Below are positions 51,759-61,526 of a stretch of DNA of 64,000 nucleotides, in pieces. The position numbers and the translations under genes are program-made. This DNA is from Skermanella sp. TT6. Lineage in GTDB: Bacteria > Pseudomonadota > Alphaproteobacteria > Azospirillales > Azospirillaceae. Where the stretch lies: the NCBI RefSeq assembly GCF_016653635.2, contig NZ_CP067420.1, forward strand, positions 5,482,001-5,546,000. The letters run 5' to 3'. The notes beneath the pieces are model-generated. The model worked only from the letters and a program-made list of their open reading frames with translations. It made no database searches and was not told the origin of the DNA. Every line of letters starts with the position of its first letter. Positions within the stretch are counted from its first letter, which is position 1.

Positions 51759-54433
51759 TGGCCGAAGCCGACCGCCCCTCGCCCGAAGCGCTGCTCGCGG
51801 AAGCCAACCGCGAGCGGCGCGGCCGCCTCAAGGTCTTCCTGGGTGCCGCCCCCGGCGTGGGCAAGACCTACGCCATGCTGGAAGCCGCGCGCGACCAGAG
51901 GCTCGACGGCGTGGACGTGGTCGCCGGGATCGTCGAGACCCATGGAAGGCGCGACACCCAAGCCCTGCTCGACGGGCTGGAGGTGGTGCCGCGCCGGCCG
52001 GTCGAGTACCGCGACCTGACCTTCCGCGAGATGGACCTGGACGCCATCCTGAAGCGTCGGCCGAAGCTTGCGCTGGTGGACGAGCTGGCGCACACCAACG
52101 TCCCCGGCAGCCGGCACCTGAAGCGGCACCAGGACGTCGAGGAGATCCTGGCCGCCGGGATCGACGTCTATTCGACCCTCAACATCCAGCACCTGGAAAG
52201 CCTGAACGACGTCGTCGAGCGCATCGCCGGCATCCGGGTGCGCGAGACGGTGCCCGACGGCGTGCTCCAGACCGCCGACGAGATCGAGCTGATCGACCTG
52301 CCGCCGCAGACGCTGATCAAGCGGCTGGCGGAGGGCAAGGTCTATGTCCCCGACCAGGCGCGCCGCGCGATCGACCATTTCTTCTCCGCCGGGACCCTGA
52401 CCGCGCTGCGCGAGATGGCGCTGCGCGCCGCCGCCGAGCGGGTCGACGCGCAGATGGTCAACTACATGCGCGCCCACGCGATCCCGGGGCCGTGGCCGAC
52501 CCGCGAGCGCATCCTGGCCTGCGTCGGCGACGGCGGGGCGGTGATGCGGCTGGTCCGCACCGCCAAGCGGACGGCGGACCGCCGTCAGGCGCCATGGATG
52601 GCGGTGCATGTGGAGACCTGGCGCCACGCCGGATTACCGGAGGAGGCCAAGAACCGGATCTCGGATGCCCTGCGGCTGGCCGGGCAGCTGGGCGCCGAGA
52701 CCAGGGTGATCCAGGGCGAGTCCGTCGTCGCCGAGCTGCTGGACTTCGCCCGCGCCCGCAACGTCAGCCAGATCATCGCCGGCCGGCCGCGCGGCGGCAG
52801 GCTGCCGTTCCTGCGCCGGCGCAACGTCACGGCTGAGCTGCTGGCCCGCGCCGACAGCTTCGACGTGACGGTTGTCGGCGGCGAGGACGAGGGGGAGGCC
52901 AAGCCGCCGCCGGCCGCCGTTCGCAGGAAGCGCCTGGACTGGAACGGCTACGCCGTCGCGGCCGTGGCGACCGTGGCGGCCTCGGCCTGCGGCTACGGCC
53001 TCAGCCTGTTCCTGGACCTGCCCAACATCTCCCTGATATACCTGATGGCGGTGCTTCTGGTCGCGATCCGCCATGGGCTGGGGCCGTCGATCGCCGTGTC
53101 GGTCGCCAGCTTCATGTCGTACAACTTCTTCTTCACCGACCCGCTGTTCACCTTCGACATCGCGGACACGCGGAACATCCTGACCGTGGTGTTCTTCCTG
53201 ATCACGGCCTTCATCACCAGCAACCTGGCCGCCCGCGTCCGCGCCCAGGTGGAGGCGACCCGGCTGAGCGCCCGGCGGACCGCCAACCTCTACGACTTCA
53301 GCAGCCGGATCGCCGCGGCGGCCGACCAGGACGACGTGCTGTGGGCCGTGGTCCACCACGTGGCGTCCACGCTGCGCGGCCGATCGCTGGTCCTGCTGCC
53401 GGAGGACGGCCGGCTCGCCGTCCGGGCCGGCTTCCCGCCTGAAGACAGGCTGGACGACAAGGCGCGGGCCGCCGCCGACTGGGCCTGGGCCAACGCCCAG
53501 CCGGCCGGCCGGGGCTCCGCCACGCTGCCGACCTCGGACTGGCTGTTCCTGCCGCTGAAGACCGGGCGCGGGCCGGTAGGCGTGCTGGGCGTCCAGATCG
53601 AGGCCGCGGGCCGGCTGCTCTCGCCGGAGGAAAGCCGCCTGCTCGACACCCTGGCCGACCAGGCAGCCCTGGCGATCGAGCGCACCAACCTGGTGGCCGA
53701 CATCGAGCACGCGCGCCTGGCCACCGAGACCGAGCGGCTGCGCTCCGCCCTGCTCTCCTCCCTCTCGCACGACCTGCGCACGCCGCTGGTCTCGATCCTG
53801 GGGGCCGCCTCCAGCCTGGTCTCCTACGAGGGGACGTTGAAGCCCGCCGACCGGCTGGAGCTGGCCCAGACCATCCAGGAGGAGGCCGAGCGGCTGAACC
53901 GCTTCGTGCAGAACCTGCTGGACATGACGCGGCTGGGCTCGGGCCAGCTCAGGCCCCGCACCGATTGGGTGGACCTGCGCGACATCGTGGCGTCGGCGAT
54001 CGAGCGGGCGAAGAAGCTGCTGCGCCGCCGCACGGTCAAGGTCGAGATCGACCCGGCGGTGCCGCTGCTTCGCCTGGACCCGATGCTGATGGAGCAGGTG
54101 GTCTTCAACCTGCTCGACAATGCCTGCAAATACTCGCCGCCGGGAACGCCGGTCACCGTCTGGGCGGTCGCGCGCGGGGATCGGGTCATCGTCGAGGTCT
54201 GCGACCAGGGGCCGGGGATAGCCCCGGAGGACCGCGAGCGGATCTTCGACATGTTCTACCGGGTCGAGGAGGGCGACAGCCGGACCGCCGGGACCGGCCT
54301 GGGCCTGGCGATCTGCCGCGGCATCGTCGAGGCGCATGGCGGCCGCATCTCCGCCCAGCCCGGCCTGAACGGCGCCGGCACCTGCATCGTCATGCGCCTG
54401 CCGACGGCGCCGCCGCCGGAGGTGGTTGAATGA
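51758..54433 (+). CDS. kdpD: KdpD sensor histidine kinase
   Basis: Domains of the 891-residue protein: KdpD N-terminal ATP-binding domain with Walker A GAAPGVGKTYAML (about 28-42), a Usp-like domain (about 250-370), four membrane helices (about 395-500), GAF-like region (about 510-640) and the histidine kinase: SLSHDLRTPLVSILG with H671 and the ATPase part (NLLDNACKYSPPGTP, GTGLGLAICRGIVEAHGG). It senses K+ limitation and controls KdpE. The gene begins at the last base of kdpC. Confidence 0.96.
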   Translation: MAEADRPSPEALLAEANRERRGRLKVFLGAAPGVGKTYAMLEAARDQRLDGVDVVAGIVETHGRRDTQALLDGLEVVPRRPVEYRDLTFREMDLDAILKRRPKLALVDELAHTNVPGSRHLKRHQDVEEILAAGIDVYSTLNIQHLESLNDVVERIAGIRVRETVPDGVLQTADEIELIDLPPQTLIKRLAEGKVYVPDQARRAIDHFFSAGTLTALREMALRAAAERVDAQMVNYMRAHAIPGPWPTRERILACVGDGGAVMRLVRTAKRTADRRQAPWMAVHVETWRHAGLPEEAKNRISDALRLAGQLGAETRVIQGESVVAELLDFARARNVSQIIAGRPRGGRLPFLRRRNVTAELLARADSFDVTVVGGEDEGEAKPPPAAVRRKRLDWNGYAVAAVATVAASACGYGLSLFLDLPNISLIYLMAVLLVAIRHGLGPSIAVSVASFMSYNFFFTDPLFTFDIADTRNILTVVFFLITAFITSNLAARVRAQVEATRLSARRTANLYDFSSRIAAAADQDDVLWAVVHHVASTLRGRSLVLLPEDGRLAVRAGFPPEDRLDDKARAAADWAWANAQPAGRGSATLPTSDWLFLPLKTGRGPVGVLGVQIEAAGRLLSPEESRLLDTLADQAALAIERTNLVADIEHARLATETERLRSALLSSLSHDLRTPLVSILGAASSLVSYEGTLKPADRLELAQTIQEEAERLNRFVQNLLDMTRLGSGQLRPRTDWVDLRDIVASAIERAKKLLRRRTVKVEIDPAVPLLRLDPMLMEQVVFNLLDNACKYSPPGTPVTVWAVARGDRVIVEVCDQGPGIAPEDRERIFDMFYRVEEGDSRTAGTGLGLAICRGIVEAHGGRISAQPGLNGAGTCIVMRLPTAPPPEVVE

Positions 54434-54621
54434 GTTTGATTTTCTATTTTTGGCCGCAGATGAACGCAGATGGACACAGATAAGGAAATTGCCAGGAAAC
54501 GGACCCCTGTTTCAGGCATGGAGTGCACCTCGAGAATATCCGTGTTGATCAGCACGGCTGTCCGGCACGGAGATTGCTTATTCTGCGAAAGGATTAATCG
54601 CGGGCAGAAACACTCCGTTTT

Positions 54622-54711
54622 CGTCATGGCCGGACTTGATCCGGCCATCGTTCGCGGGAAGCATCGAAGCCTCCATGCTTTGAGATCCGTGGGTCAAGCC
54701 CGCGGATGACG
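54622..54711. repeat. Palindromic intergenic repeat, copy 1
   Basis: A 90-base element with outer ends CGTCAT ... ATGACG and internal GGACTTGATCCGG / GGGTCAAGCCCG arms that pair across the unit. Its parts recur in copy 2. It resembles the CCGGGCTTGACCCGG-type palindromic repeats spread through alphaproteobacterial genomes. Confidence 0.65.
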
Positions 54712-54765
54712 AACTGAAGGAGAAAACAGTCGCTAGAAATGTTCTCAATAGTTGATCAGCAAGTA

Positions 54766-54862
54766 CCATGCCGGACAGCCGTGGACTTGATCCGGGTATC
54801 TCCCTGCATGGCAGCGCTGATGAAGCCTGCAGGCGATGACCGGGTCAAGCCCGGTCATGACG
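54766..54862. repeat. Palindromic intergenic repeat, copy 2
   Basis: Shares GGACTTGATCCGGG and GACCGGGTCAAGCCCGGTCA with copy 1 in the same order and ends in CATGACG; the middle (54795-54835) differs and can itself fold (CCTGCA ... TGCAGG). The same insertion family in the same orientation. Confidence 0.65.
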
Positions 54863-54978
54863 ATAAAGGGAGGAACGCTCTACTGGAAAAGCATCCTTCG
54901 GTTGATTTAGCAATTACTGTGCCGGACAGTTGTGATTCATTGCGTGCATCTGTGGATGACTAGAAGCGGGCCCATCCG

Positions 54979-55671
54979 ATGCTGACGATCCTGGTGATCG
55001 ACGACGAACCGCAGATCCGCAGGTTCCTGCGGATCAGCCTGACCGCGTCGGGCTATCGCGTGCTGGAAGCTGAGACCGGCGCGGGAGGGATCGAGGCCGC
55101 CGCGGGGGAGCGGCCCGACCTGGTGATCCTGGACCTGGGCCTGCCGGACATCGACGGGCAGGAGGTGATCACGGCGATCCGCGAGAAGGGCCCCGTCCCG
55201 ATCATCGTGCTGTCGGTCCGGTCCGACGAGACGGACAAGGTGGAGGCGCTGGACCGCGGGGCCGACGACTACATGGTCAAGCCGTTCGGAATCGGCGAGC
55301 TGATGGCCCGCATCCGCGCCGCGTCGCGCCCGCGCGGCGGTGCCGAGACCGATCCGGACAGGCTGGTTGTCGGCGGGCTGACGATCGACCTGGCCCGGCG
55401 CCTCGCCGTCCGGGACGGTGTCGAGCAGCGCCTGTCGCCCAAGGAACACGCGCTGCTCAGCCTGCTGGTCCGCAACCGCGACAAGATCCTGACCCACGGC
55501 CAGATCCTGAAGGAGATCTGGGGACCCGCCCATGCCCACGACACCGTCTATCTCCGCGTCTATGTCAACCAGCTCCGTCAGAAGCTGGAAGCCGACCCCG
55601 GCCACCCGGTCCTGATCATCACCGAACCGGGCGTCGGCTACCGGCTCAGGACGGGCAGTCCCACGGGCTGA
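54979..55671 (+). CDS. kdpE: KdpE response regulator
   Basis: The 230-residue OmpR-type regulator has the acidic pocket IDDE, the phospho-acceptor D52 in LVILDLGLPDIDG, the K in DDYMVKPFG and a winged helix (SPKEHALLSLLVRNRDKILT, YLRVYVNQLRQKLE). It activates the kdp genes when phosphorylated by KdpD. It is set 545 bases apart from kdpD, unlike the usual overlapping pair, so it may need its own promoter. Confidence 0.95.
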   Translation: MLTILVIDDEPQIRRFLRISLTASGYRVLEAETGAGGIEAAAGERPDLVILDLGLPDIDGQEVITAIREKGPVPIIVLSVRSDETDKVEALDRGADDYMVKPFGIGELMARIRAASRPRGGAETDPDRLVVGGLTIDLARRLAVRDGVEQRLSPKEHALLSLLVRNRDKILTHGQILKEIWGPAHAHDTVYLRVYVNQLRQKLEADPGHPVLIITEPGVGYRLRTGSPTG

Positions 55672-55687
55672 CCGATAACCAATGGTC

Positions 55688-56134
55688 TCAATGCCGCGAT
55701 ATGCCGCCGGAAACCAGGTTGTGGGCCTTGCCGGTGTCCCTCACCACGGTGGTGGTGATGCGGCTGTAGGTCATCATGGACGTCCGCATGTCCCGGATGA
55801 TCGCGGACATGCCCATGTCTATGTCCTCGAAATAGATGATGGTCGCGGGATGGAAGTTCAGGTTGCAGCAGCCGTGGATGAATTTCTCCTGCTTCAGCCT
55901 GAACAGGAACAACCCGGTCACCTCGCAGGGGGTGCCGAACAGGCTTTCGCCGACCAGCCTCAGCGTCGTCTTGAGCAGCGGGCTCTTCTCCTTCTTGCCC
56001 AGCGCCATGAAGCTGCGATGGCACGCGACCTCGTCGAAGAAGATCCGGTAGACGCGGCCGAAATCCTCGTCGGTCACCAGGACCTTCTTCATTTCCTCGA
56101 GCTTGCGCCTGTGGTCCGCCCTTTGGTCTGCCAT
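55688..56134 (-). CDS. Unknown small protein, paralogue A of a tandem pair
   Basis: The 148-residue soluble protein shares a conserved pattern with the product of the next upstream gene (56154-56588): an N-terminal helix RRKLEEMKKVL, FFDEVACHRSF, then KFIHGCCNLNFHPATIIYFE and DIDMG, ending MMTYSRIT. The two paralogues are clearly related and arranged head to tail with a 19-base gap. The central part has a beta-rich look and invariant HG-C, AT--YFED-D-G and MTY-RI. No known family is recognised. It is convergent with kdpE. Confidence 0.65.
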   Translation of the reverse strand: MADQRADHRRKLEEMKKVLVTDEDFGRVYRIFFDEVACHRSFMALGKKEKSPLLKTTLRLVGESLFGTPCEVTGLFLFRLKQEKFIHGCCNLNFHPATIIYFEDIDMGMSAIIRDMRTSMMTYSRITTTVVRDTGKAHNLVSGGISRH

Positions 56135-56153
56135 GTCCGTCTCCCCCGGCCGG

Positions 56154-56588
56154 CTATTGGATCGTGCCGGGGCCGGGGGCGACGGGGCCGGGTTCCAGTC
56201 CCTCCCTCCCCTGCATCAGCGAGATGCGGGCATAGGTCATGGCGCCGGTGCTGAAGTCGGTGGAGACCGCGACCAGGCCCACGTCCACGTCCTCGAAATA
56301 GAGGACCGTGGCCAGGCAGCCGTTCATCATGCAGCCGCCATGGACGAACTTGTCAGCCTCCATCCGGAACAGGGCGAACCCCTGGACGATGCAGGTCGGG
56401 CCGAACACTTGCCGGCCGACCTGCTCGAACGCGGCTTTCAGCAGGGGAACGTCGACCTGCATGCCGGCGGCGATGAAGTCGCGGTTCATTCCCAGTTCGT
56501 CGAAGAATTTCTCCTGCACCCGGGCGAAAGTTTCCGCCGTCAGCAGGGTGTTCTTAAGGTCTTCGAGCTTGCGGGCGTAATCGGCCAT
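56154..56588 (-). CDS. Unknown small protein, paralogue B of a tandem pair
   Basis: A 144-residue protein starting MADYARKLEDLKNTLLTAET (ATG at 56588). It matches the product of the downstream gene at FFDE, PLLK, VG--VFG, FALFRMEADKFVHGGC, ATVLYFEDVDVGL and MTYARI. Only the Gly/Pro-rich C-terminal tail (GPVAPGPGTIQ) is different. The upstream frame that continues to 58388 is a shadow of recQ. A duplicated gene pair of unknown function; the conserved Cys/His (HGxC) could bind metal or be redox active (speculative). Confidence 0.65.
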   Translation of the reverse strand: MADYARKLEDLKNTLLTAETFARVQEKFFDELGMNRDFIAAGMQVDVPLLKAAFEQVGRQVFGPTCIVQGFALFRMEADKFVHGGCMMNGCLATVLYFEDVDVGLVAVSTDFSTGAMTYARISLMQGREGLEPGPVAPGPGTIQ

Positions 56589-56704
56589 GGCGGCATCCGG
56601 TGCGGGGGTGACGGCCGGCCAGGATTTCTCCGGTCCGGCACGCCATCGTACACAGGTCGGACAGGGCTGAAACGGGCGTTTGGCCGCACCCCGCCGACCG
56701 GGTC

Positions 56705-58597
56705 TCAGCCGTGCCGCCGGACCACGTCCAGGAAGGCTTCGCCGTAGCGCTCCAGCTTGCTGGCGCCGACGCCGGCGATCTGGCCCATGCGCCAGGCGTC
56801 GCGCGGCTTCTGGCGGACGATCTCCAGCAGGGTGCTGTCGTGGAAGATGACGTAGGGCGGCACGCCCTGGGCGCGCGCCAGCTCCAGCCGGCAGGCCTTG
56901 AGCTTGTGCCACAGGTCGTCGTCGGCCGGGCCGAGCACGGCGGGGGCGCTGCTGCCGCCGCGGCTGCCGCGCTGGGCGCGCAGCGACTTCTTGACCGCAG
57001 CCTGGTTGTCGCGGCGCAGCCGGATGCCCTGCTGGCCCTTCAGCACCGGGGTGGCCGACCGGGTCAGGTGGAGCGCGCCGTAGCCCTCGTGATCGACCTT
57101 GAGGTAACCGGCGGCCACCAACTGACGGTAGACCGAGCCCCATTCCTGCTTGCTCATGTCCGACCCGACGCCGAAGGTCTTGATCTGGTCGTGGCCGAAC
57201 TTGGCGACCTTCTCCGTCACGGTGCCGCGCAGCACGTCGATCAGGTGGCCGGTGCCGAACATCTGGCCGGTCCGGTAGACGGCGGCCAGCGCCTTCTGCG
57301 CCGCGATGCTGCCGTCGAAAGTCTCGACCGGCTCCAGGCAGGTGTCGCAGTTGCCGCAGGGTTCCGGCAGCACCTCGCCGAAATAGTTCAGCAGCACCTG
57401 CCGGCGGCAGGCGGCGGTCTCGCAGAAGCCGATCAGGGCTTCGAGCTTGTGGCGCTCGATCCGCTTGATCTCGACCGGGGCCTCGCTGGATTCCAGCATC
57501 TGGCGCATGGCGACCACGTCGGACAGCCCGTAGGCCATCCAGGCGTCGGCCGGCAGCCCGTCGCGGCCGGCGCGCCCGGTCTCCTGGTAATAGGCCTCCA
57601 TGCTCTTGGGCAGGTCCAGGTGGGCGACGAAGCGCACGTTGGGCTTGTCGATGCCCATGCCGAAGGCGACCGTGGCGACCACGATCACGCCCTCGCCCTT
57701 GATGAAGCGGTCCTGGTTGGCCTCCCGCGTCTGGGCGTCCAGGCCGGCATGGTAGGGCACGGTCTCGCGGCCCTGGGCGGCCAGCCAGGCCGCCGTCTCG
57801 TCCACCTTGGCGCGGCTCAGGCAATAGACGATGCCGGCGTCCTCGGCATGGTGGGTCTGGATGAAGGACCAGAGCTGGCGCTTCGGCTCCTGCTTGGGCA
57901 TCACGCGGTAGGTGATGTTGGGCCGGTCGAAGCTGTCGATGAAGACCTTGGCGTCGCCCAGGTTGAGGCGCGCCTGGATGTCCGCCCGGGTCTGCTCGTC
58001 GGCGGTCGCGGTCAGCGCCACGCGCGGCACCGTGGGGAACCGCTCGTGCAGGATCGAGAGCTGGAGATATTCCGGCCGGAAATCGTGCCCCCACTGGGAC
58101 ACGCAGTGCGCCTCGTCCAGCGCGAACAGGCAGACCCGGCTGCGCTCCAGAAGGTCGAGGAAGCGGGGCGTGACCAGCCGCTCCGGCGCCACGTAGACCA
58201 GGTCCAGCTCGCCCTGCGCCACCTGCCGCTCGACCTCGGCGGCGTCGCGCCAGTCGAGCGAGGAATTGAGGTAGGCGGCGTTGACCCCGACCTGGCGCAG
58301 GGCGTCGACCTGGTCGCGCATCAAGGCGATCAGCGGCGAGACCACGACCGCGACGCCGGGACGCACCAGGGCCGGGATCTGGAAGCACAGCGACTTGCCG
58401 CCGCCGGTCGGCATCAGCACCAGGGCGTCGCCGCCGGCTATCACATGGTCGATGATCCGCGCCTGCTGGCCGCGGAAGGCGTCATAGCCGTAGACCCGCT
58501 GAAGCGTTTCCAGCGCCGCGTCCCGGCCGTGGGCCGGCCGGCCGCCGGACAGGCGGCCCACGGACGGCCCGCCATGGATGGGTAGGGCTTGGCTCAA
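56705..58597 (-). CDS. recQ: ATP-dependent DNA helicase RecQ
   Basis: A 630-residue SF2 helicase: motif [49 protein letters not shown], then the RecQ zinc site (CETAACRRQ ... CGNCDTC), winged helix and a C-terminal HRDC domain ([17 protein letters not shown]). It unwinds DNA in recombination and fork repair. The start is uncertain: TTG at 58597 (LSQALP) is the most upstream sensible choice; a GTG about 40 bases inside is another. No strong ribosome-binding site precedes either. It is downstream of glgA with a 127-base gap. Confidence 0.95.
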   Translation of the reverse strand: MSQALPIHGGPSVGRLSGGRPAHGRDAALETLQRVYGYDAFRGQQARIIDHVIAGGDALVLMPTGGGKSLCFQIPALVRPGVAVVVSPLIALMRDQVDALRQVGVNAAYLNSSLDWRDAAEVERQVAQGELDLVYVAPERLVTPRFLDLLERSRVCLFALDEAHCVSQWGHDFRPEYLQLSILHERFPTVPRVALTATADEQTRADIQARLNLGDAKVFIDSFDRPNITYRVMPKQEPKRQLWSFIQTHHAEDAGIVYCLSRAKVDETAAWLAAQGRETVPYHAGLDAQTREANQDRFIKGEGVIVVATVAFGMGIDKPNVRFVAHLDLPKSMEAYYQETGRAGRDGLPADAWMAYGLSDVVAMRQMLESSEAPVEIKRIERHKLEALIGFCETAACRRQVLLNYFGEVLPEPCGNCDTCLEPVETFDGSIAAQKALAAVYRTGQMFGTGHLIDVLRGTVTEKVAKFGHDQIKTFGVGSDMSKQEWGSVYRQLVAAGYLKVDHEGYGALHLTRSATPVLKGQQGIRLRRDNQAAVKKSLRAQRGSRGGSSAPAVLGPADDDLWHKLKACRLELARAQGVPPYVIFHDSTLLEIVRQKPRDAWRMGQIAGVGASKLERYGEAFLDVVRRHG

Positions 58598-58724
58598 AAT
58601 ATTGAGAGGTTTTCGGGTTTCGTACGCAAGCCCTATGCATGGCACAGAAGGCCCCCCGATGTGAACCGGATAATATTCCGGCTCATCCGGTAACCGTAAA
58701 CCCTTTCCATCAATGCCATAGGCA

Positions 58725-60188
58725 TCACTCGTCGGGGTAAACCGTTCGGTACATCTCCAGGTAGCGCCGGGCCGAGGCGGCCCAGGAGAAGTCCCTGCCC
58801 ATCGCGGCCCGCTGGACCGAGCGCCAGCGCGCCGGGTCGCGGTAAAGGGCGATGGCCCTGCGGCAAGCCCATGCCAGGTCCTCGACCGTGGCATGGTCGA
58901 ACACGAAGCCGGTCGCCTCGCCCCGGTCGATCGCCCAGTCCTGGGCGTCGGCCACGGTGTCGGCCAGGCCGCCGACCCGGCGGACCAGCGGCAGCGTGCC
59001 GTAGCGCAGGCCATAGAGCTGGATCAGCCCGCACGGCTCCGACCGGGACGGCAGCATGATCACGTCCGACCCCGCCTGGACCCGGTGCGACAGCGGCTCG
59101 TCGTAGCCGACATGGACGCCGACCTGTCCGGGATATCGTGCCGCCAGGTCGCGGAAGCCGTCCTCCAGCCAGCCCTCGCCGCTGCCCAGCACGGCGAACT
59201 GGGCGCCTTCGGCGACCAGCGCCGGGATCGCGGACAGCAGCAGGTCGAACCCCTTCATGGGCGTCAGCCGGCTGACTACGCCGAACAGCGGCGCGCCGTC
59301 GCGCTGCTCCAGCCCGAACTCCTCCCTCAGCGCCGTCTTGCTGGCCGCCTTGTCGTCCAGGCTGTCCACATCGTAGGGCCGGACCAGCGCGGGATCGACC
59401 GCCGGGGACCAGACGCCGTAATCGACCCCGTTCAGGATGCCCCACAGGTCGGCCGCCCGGGACGCCAGCAGGCCGTGCAGGCCCCAGCCGCCGTCGGGCG
59501 ACTGGATCTCCTCCGCGTAGGTCGGGCTGACGGTGCTGATCCGGTCGGCATAGTACAGCCCCGCCTTGAGGAAGCCGATCTGGCCGTAATATTCCAGCCC
59601 GTCCACCGTGAAGCTCTCGGCGGGCAGCCGGAGCTCGCCCAGAAGGCCCGCGGGGAAAAGACCCTGGTAGGCGATGTTGTGGATGGTCAGGACCGTGGCC
59701 GGGCGCGGGCCGGTCCGCGATTCCAGCCCCAGTTCAAGGTAGGCGGGAGCCAGGCCGGACTGCCAGTCATGGCCGTGGACCACGTCCGGCCGCCAGCGCA
59801 GCCCGCCCTCCGGCCCGCCCAGCCGGGCCGCGACCCAGCCGAGCAGGGCGAAGCGCAGGTGGTTGTCCGGCCAGTCGCGGTTGTCGGGCCCCAGGTAGGG
59901 ATTGCCCGGCCTGCCGTAAAGTTCGGGGGCGTCCACCACGTAGCAGGGCACGCCGTCGGGCGTGCGGCCCAGCATCAGGACCGAGCCGCCCCGGGTCCAG
60001 GGATCGGCGAGGGTGCGGACCGGCCTGAGGTCGGCCAGCTTCGCGAGGACCGCGGGATAGCCCGGCACCAGCAGCCGGGCGTCGATCCCGATCTCGATCT
60101 GGGCGGCCGGCAGGGCCGCCGCCACGTCGGCGAGGCCGCCGGTCTTGATCAGCGGATAGACTTCGGAGGCGACATGGAGAACGCGCAT
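58725..60188 (-). CDS. glgA: Glycogen synthase (ADP-glucose type)
   Basis: The 487-residue GT5 enzyme has the ADP-glucose loop KTGGLADV at residue 15-22, [23 protein letters not shown] and the C-terminal [31 protein letters not shown] with the conserved E of the GT-B family. It extends glycogen chains with ADP-glucose. It follows glgC by 15 bases on the same strand, so the pair forms an operon for carbon storage. Confidence 0.97.
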   Translation of the reverse strand: MRVLHVASEVYPLIKTGGLADVAAALPAAQIEIGIDARLLVPGYPAVLAKLADLRPVRTLADPWTRGGSVLMLGRTPDGVPCYVVDAPELYGRPGNPYLGPDNRDWPDNHLRFALLGWVAARLGGPEGGLRWRPDVVHGHDWQSGLAPAYLELGLESRTGPRPATVLTIHNIAYQGLFPAGLLGELRLPAESFTVDGLEYYGQIGFLKAGLYYADRISTVSPTYAEEIQSPDGGWGLHGLLASRAADLWGILNGVDYGVWSPAVDPALVRPYDVDSLDDKAASKTALREEFGLEQRDGAPLFGVVSRLTPMKGFDLLLSAIPALVAEGAQFAVLGSGEGWLEDGFRDLAARYPGQVGVHVGYDEPLSHRVQAGSDVIMLPSRSEPCGLIQLYGLRYGTLPLVRRVGGLADTVADAQDWAIDRGEATGFVFDHATVEDLAWACRRAIALYRDPARWRSVQRAAMGRDFSWAASARRYLEMYRTVYPDE

Positions 60189-60203
60189 TTTCCGGTCGTC
60201 TCC

Positions 60204-61469
60204 TCAGGCGCCCAGGCGGGCGAGCATGTCGCGGGTGATCAGCGTGACCCCCGATTCGGTGCGGTGGAAGCGCCGCGCATCCTCGTCCGGGTTCTCCCCC
60301 ACCACCAGGTGGTCGGGAATGCGGCAGCCGCGATCGACCACCACCTTGGTCAGCCGCGCGTGACGGCCGATATCGCACTGGGGCAGCACGACCGCCTCGG
60401 TCAGGCTGGAATAGGAGTTGGCCCGCACCGAGCTGAACAGGAGCGACCGGGTGATCCTGGCGCCCGAGATGATGCAGCCGCCCGACACCAGGCTGTCCAC
60501 CGCCATGCCGCGCCGGTCGTCGCTGTCGAACACGAACTTGGCCGGCGGCAGCTGCTCCTGGTAGGTGAAGATCGGCCATTGCCTGTCGTAGAGGTTCAGG
60601 TCCGGCGTCACCTTGGTCAGGTCCAGGTTGGCCTCCCAGTAGGCGTCGATCGTGCCGACATCGCGCCAGTACGGCGCCGCGTCGGGCTGGCTGTAGATGC
60701 AGCTGTCCTGGAACCGGTGGGCCATCACCTTGGCGCGCGGCACCAGGTAGGGAATCAGGTCCTTGCCGAAGTCCCGGCTGGAGGTCGGGTCGGCGGCGTC
60801 GCGCCGGAGCTGGTCGTACAGGAACTTGGCGTTGAAGACATAGATCCCCATGCTGGCCAGCGCCTTGTCCGGCTTGCCGGGGATCGCCGGCGGGTCGGCC
60901 GGCTTCTCCAGGAAGCTGACGACTTGGTCATGGTCGTCCACATGCATGACGCCGAAGCCGGTCGCATCCATGCGCGGCACCTCGACGCACGGGACGGTCA
61001 CGTCGGCGCCGCGGCTGATGTGCCACGCCAGCATGGCGGCGTAATCCATCTTGTAGATGTGGTCGCCGGCCAGGATCAGCACGTGCTCGGCGCCGTGGCC
61101 CTGCAGGATGTCCAGGTTCTGGTAAACCGCGTCGGCGGTGCCCTGGTACCAGGAGGTCTCGTCGATCCGCTGCTGGGCGGGCAGGAAATCGACGAACTCG
61201 TTGATCTCGCCGCGTAGGAAGCCCCAGCCGCGCTGCAGGTGGACCAGGAGGCTGTGGGACTTGTACTGGGTGATGACGCTGATCCGGCGGAATCCGGAAT
61301 TGATGCAGTTGGACAGCGCGAAATCGATGATGCGGAACTTGCCGCCGAAATGGACCGCCGGCTTGGCGCGCCGGTCGGTGAGCTGCTTCAGGCGGCTGCC
61401 CCGCCCCCCGGCAAGCACCAGCGCGATGGCGCGTCGCGGCGCGATCCGCAGTTCACGTTCGATAGCCAC
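60204..61469 (-). CDS. glgC: Glucose-1-phosphate adenylyltransferase
   Basis: 421 residues from a GTG start at 61469 with AAGGAG before it; the frame upstream to 61625 is translated repeat DNA. Motifs: [20 protein letters not shown], the pyrophosphorylase loop, PCVEVPRM, and the C-terminal left-handed beta-helix with [20 protein letters not shown]. It makes ADP-glucose from glucose-1-phosphate and ATP. It leads the glgCA operon. A tandem repeat lies in its leader. Confidence 0.96.
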   Translation of the reverse strand: MAIERELRIAPRRAIALVLAGGRGSRLKQLTDRRAKPAVHFGGKFRIIDFALSNCINSGFRRISVITQYKSHSLLVHLQRGWGFLRGEINEFVDFLPAQQRIDETSWYQGTADAVYQNLDILQGHGAEHVLILAGDHIYKMDYAAMLAWHISRGADVTVPCVEVPRMDATGFGVMHVDDHDQVVSFLEKPADPPAIPGKPDKALASMGIYVFNAKFLYDQLRRDAADPTSSRDFGKDLIPYLVPRAKVMAHRFQDSCIYSQPDAAPYWRDVGTIDAYWEANLDLTKVTPDLNLYDRQWPIFTYQEQLPPAKFVFDSDDRRGMAVDSLVSGGCIISGARITRSLLFSSVRANSYSSLTEAVVLPQCDIGRHARLTKVVVDRGCRIPDHLVVGENPDEDARRFHRTESGVTLITRDMLARLGA

Positions 61470-61484
61470 GGTGGGTTTCTCCTT

Positions 61485-61526
61485 GACCCTGTTTGGGGGA
61501 CCCTGTTTGGGGGACCCTGTGTGAGG
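61485..61526 (-). repeat. 14-bp tandem repeat in the glgC leader
   Basis: GACCCTGTTTGGGG occurs twice head to tail (61485-61498, 61499-61512), followed by GACCCTGTGTGAGG (61513-61526). On the coding strand it reads CCCCAAACAGGGTC units, the last of which runs straight into the AAGGAG ribosome-binding site of glgC. Confidence 0.8.

Larger units (their letters stand above)
54434..54978. other. Gap between kdpD and kdpE filled by repeat sequences
   Basis: About 545 bases, AT-richer than both neighbours, with no convincing gene; a 79-codon plus-strand frame (54470-54709) is read through repeat DNA. It holds the two palindromic units listed separately. Flanking them are a CGCAGATGGACACAGAT-like sequence at about 54463 and a related CATCTGTGGATGA on the other side (about 54947), which also occur in intergenic repeat families. 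Confidence 0.6.

Noticed and set aside
54470-54709. A 79-codon plus-strand frame between kdpD and kdpE
   Set aside because: It runs through the palindromic repeat unit; its composition follows the repeat, not a protein.
56589-58388. Extension of the unknown paralogue B frame upstream to 58388
   Set aside because: It is the antisense-frame shadow of recQ on the same strand with Arg/Gly-rich translation; the ATG at 56588 gives a protein matching its tandem paralogue.
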